DNA of 7,215 bases, taken from contig JALOPY010000114.1 in NCBI GenBank assembly GCA_025453735.1, forward strand, positions 1 through 7,215. The letters are read 5' to 3'. This stretch comes from a bacterium. GTDB lineage: Bacteria; Zhuqueibacterota; Zhuqueibacteria; Thermofontimicrobiales; Thermofontimicrobiaceae. Both the position numbers and the translations under genes were made by a program. The stretch's first letter is position 1; every line of letters starts with the position of its first letter. Below are positions 6,594 through 7,215 of the stretch, piece by piece. Under the pieces are notes generated by a model. It was not told the origin of the DNA, searched no databases, and saw nothing but the letters and a program-made list of their open reading frames with translations.

Positions 6594-6712
6594 TCCAACG
6601 GATTGAAGAACCCAACTGATATTTCTGATACTATTTCTTTACAAGAAAATTTAGCAAGCTGTTGCTTCTGAAATCCGAATTCTAAAATCAGAGATCAAAC
6701 TATCCGTTGGAT
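6594..6712. repeat. Second, degenerate member of the TCCAACGGAT inverted-repeat family
   Basis: Positions 6594-6620 match the left arm of the hairpin at 1721-1748 (shared TCCAACGGATTGAA, then CCCAACTGAT in place of CCCAACGGAT). ATCCGTTGGAT at 6702-6712 matches the start of its right arm at 1767. The arms are separated by 81 nt instead of 18, and the outer half of the right arm is missing, so this copy is either decayed or interrupted. Both copies are preceded by an A/T-rich run ending in TC. Confidence 0.7.
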
Positions 6713-6750
6713 AGATACTCATTAAGGGTTGAAATGTAACTCTGTTTATT

Positions 6751-6834
6751 CATTGCGAGGAGCGAAGCTGAAAGTCCGCCTCTGGAGGGTGACGAAGCCA
6801 GAGGCGCATTTGCGACTTCGCTTCACTCGCAATG
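6751..6834. repeat. REP/MITE-like palindromic element, 84 bp
   Basis: The ends are inverted: CATTGCGAG (6751-6759) pairs with CTCGCAATG (6826-6834), extended inward by GCGAAG/CTTCGC with a 2-nt offset. Inside is a second perfect 9-bp pair, CGCCTCTGG (6777-6785) and CCAGAGGCG (6798-6806), with a 12-nt loop. ATTGCGAGGAGCGAAG-type palindromes are common dispersed extragenic repeats in many bacterial genomes. It has no coding capacity and lies about 100 nt upstream of the plus-strand gene. Confidence 0.75.
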
Positions 6835-6931
6835 ACATTTTTGAACCATGTTGCATAATAAACCTTAACGAGTATAGCTATTAATTATTCGACCCAAATA
6901 GATACAAAACTTTTTGAAGTGAGGTGCAGCT

Positions 6932-7215
6932 ATGAAATTTCAACATGTTGTAAAATTCATTGCAATTGCCGTTGTTCTATTAGCTCTTTCTGTTCCTGTT
7001 AAGGCCCAATATACGGCAAACAACCTATTTACTTTTCTTCAGGAGACCTATAACCGACACGATACGAAGCTTAACGATTTTCTGATTGTCGAGTTAAATC
7101 AATTCGTGCAGACTTTTGCTGATAGTGGTCATGCTGTAGATGCCTCCTATTTGTTGGCAAAGGTTTGGGATGAGAAAGGCAAGCGACATGAAGCGCTTGC
7201 CGCGGCTTATAAAAC
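6932..7215 (+). CDS. Exported protein with a TPR-like segment, 5' part only (94 codons, continues past the window)
   Basis: The frame is open from ATG 6932 to the window end with no stop, preceded by GAGGTG (6921-6926) 5 nt upstream, a good ribosome binding site. Residues 1-25 form a clear Sec signal peptide: K2 and K8, hydrophobic core IAIAVVLLALSV, cleavage site VKA before Q26. With no cysteine after the cleavage site it is not a lipoprotein. Residues about 71-94 (LLAKVWDEKGKRHEALAAAY) fit the helix-turn-helix pattern of a tetratricopeptide repeat, suggesting a periplasmic TPR scaffold protein (in the broad sense of CpoB/YbgF- or BamD-like proteins), but one partial repeat cannot identify it. 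It is divergent from the efflux genes, so no functional link can be assumed. Confidence 0.8.
   Translation, partial: MKFQHVVKFIAIAVVLLALSVPVKAQYTANNLFTFLQETYNRHDTKLNDFLIVELNQFVQTFADSGHAVDASYLLAKVWDEKGKRHEALAAAYK

Larger units (their letters stand above)
6540..6931. other. 392-nt divergent spacer upstream of the adaptor and exported-protein genes
   Basis: This spacer should hold the promoters of both divergent transcription units. I could not identify a convincing sigma-70-type pair on either strand. Contents are the adaptor Shine-Dalgarno (6542-6546), one ATTGACAATT word (6551-6560), a degenerate member of the TCCAACGGAT repeat family (6594-6712), a REP/MITE-like palindrome (6751-6834) and the GAGGTG ribosome binding site of the plus-strand gene (6921-6926). 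No open frame here looks like a gene. Confidence 0.7.

Noticed and set aside
6751..6834. Rho-independent terminator for a plus- or minus-strand transcript
   Set aside because: The inner stem is not followed by a U-run, and no gene ends there. A dispersed palindromic element explains it better.
6851..6878. TTGCAT-16 nt-TATAGC as a promoter of the exported-protein gene
   Set aside because: Both boxes are weak matches in an A/T-rich region. It is possible but not supportable from sequence alone.

Overview
The window comes from a Gram-negative (two-membrane) bacterium. The main evidence is a complete tripartite RND efflux system encoded on the minus strand: a membrane-anchored periplasmic adaptor, an inner-membrane RND pump and a TolC-family outer-membrane channel, in that transcription order. 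I cannot name the organism. Moderate base composition, spacers loaded with short repeats and a pump of the SwrC-like rather than AcrB-like HAE subtype would fit an environmental, possibly uncultured lineage, but this is a weak inference.

Layout from left to right. Positions 1-148 hold a strong bidirectional terminator (4-43) and a heptamer-based tandem repeat (80-124). Positions 149-1672 (minus) encode the TolC-family channel. Positions 1673-1799 are a short spacer, mostly filled by a 28-bp-arm imperfect hairpin followed by a U-run in the direction of transcription. Positions 1800-4901 (minus) encode the RND pump. Positions 4902-5348 are a non-coding spacer in which several repeats are nested inside one another as concentric inverted repeats. 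Positions 5349-6539 (minus) encode the adaptor. Positions 6540-6931 are a divergent spacer with a second member of the hairpin repeat family and an 84-bp REP/MITE-like palindromic element. Positions 6932-7215 (plus) are the 5' end of an exported protein with a TPR-like segment, cut off by the window edge.

How the genes work together: the pump should use the proton gradient to take substrate from the periplasm or the outer leaflet of the inner membrane. The adaptor bridges pump and channel, and the channel releases substrate outside the cell. No regulator gene is in the window, so the substrate (drugs, detergent-like compounds, lipids or secreted metabolites) cannot be assigned.

The genes themselves are fairly ordinary. 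The less ordinary parts are the repeats in every spacer, above all the nested spacer at 4970-5355 and the hairpin between pump and channel, and two features of the pump: loss of the second TM4 aspartate together with the TM10 lysine, and a glycine-rich loop where AcrB has its switch loop. I found no RNA genes, CRISPR array, insertion sequence with a transposase, or new defence system.
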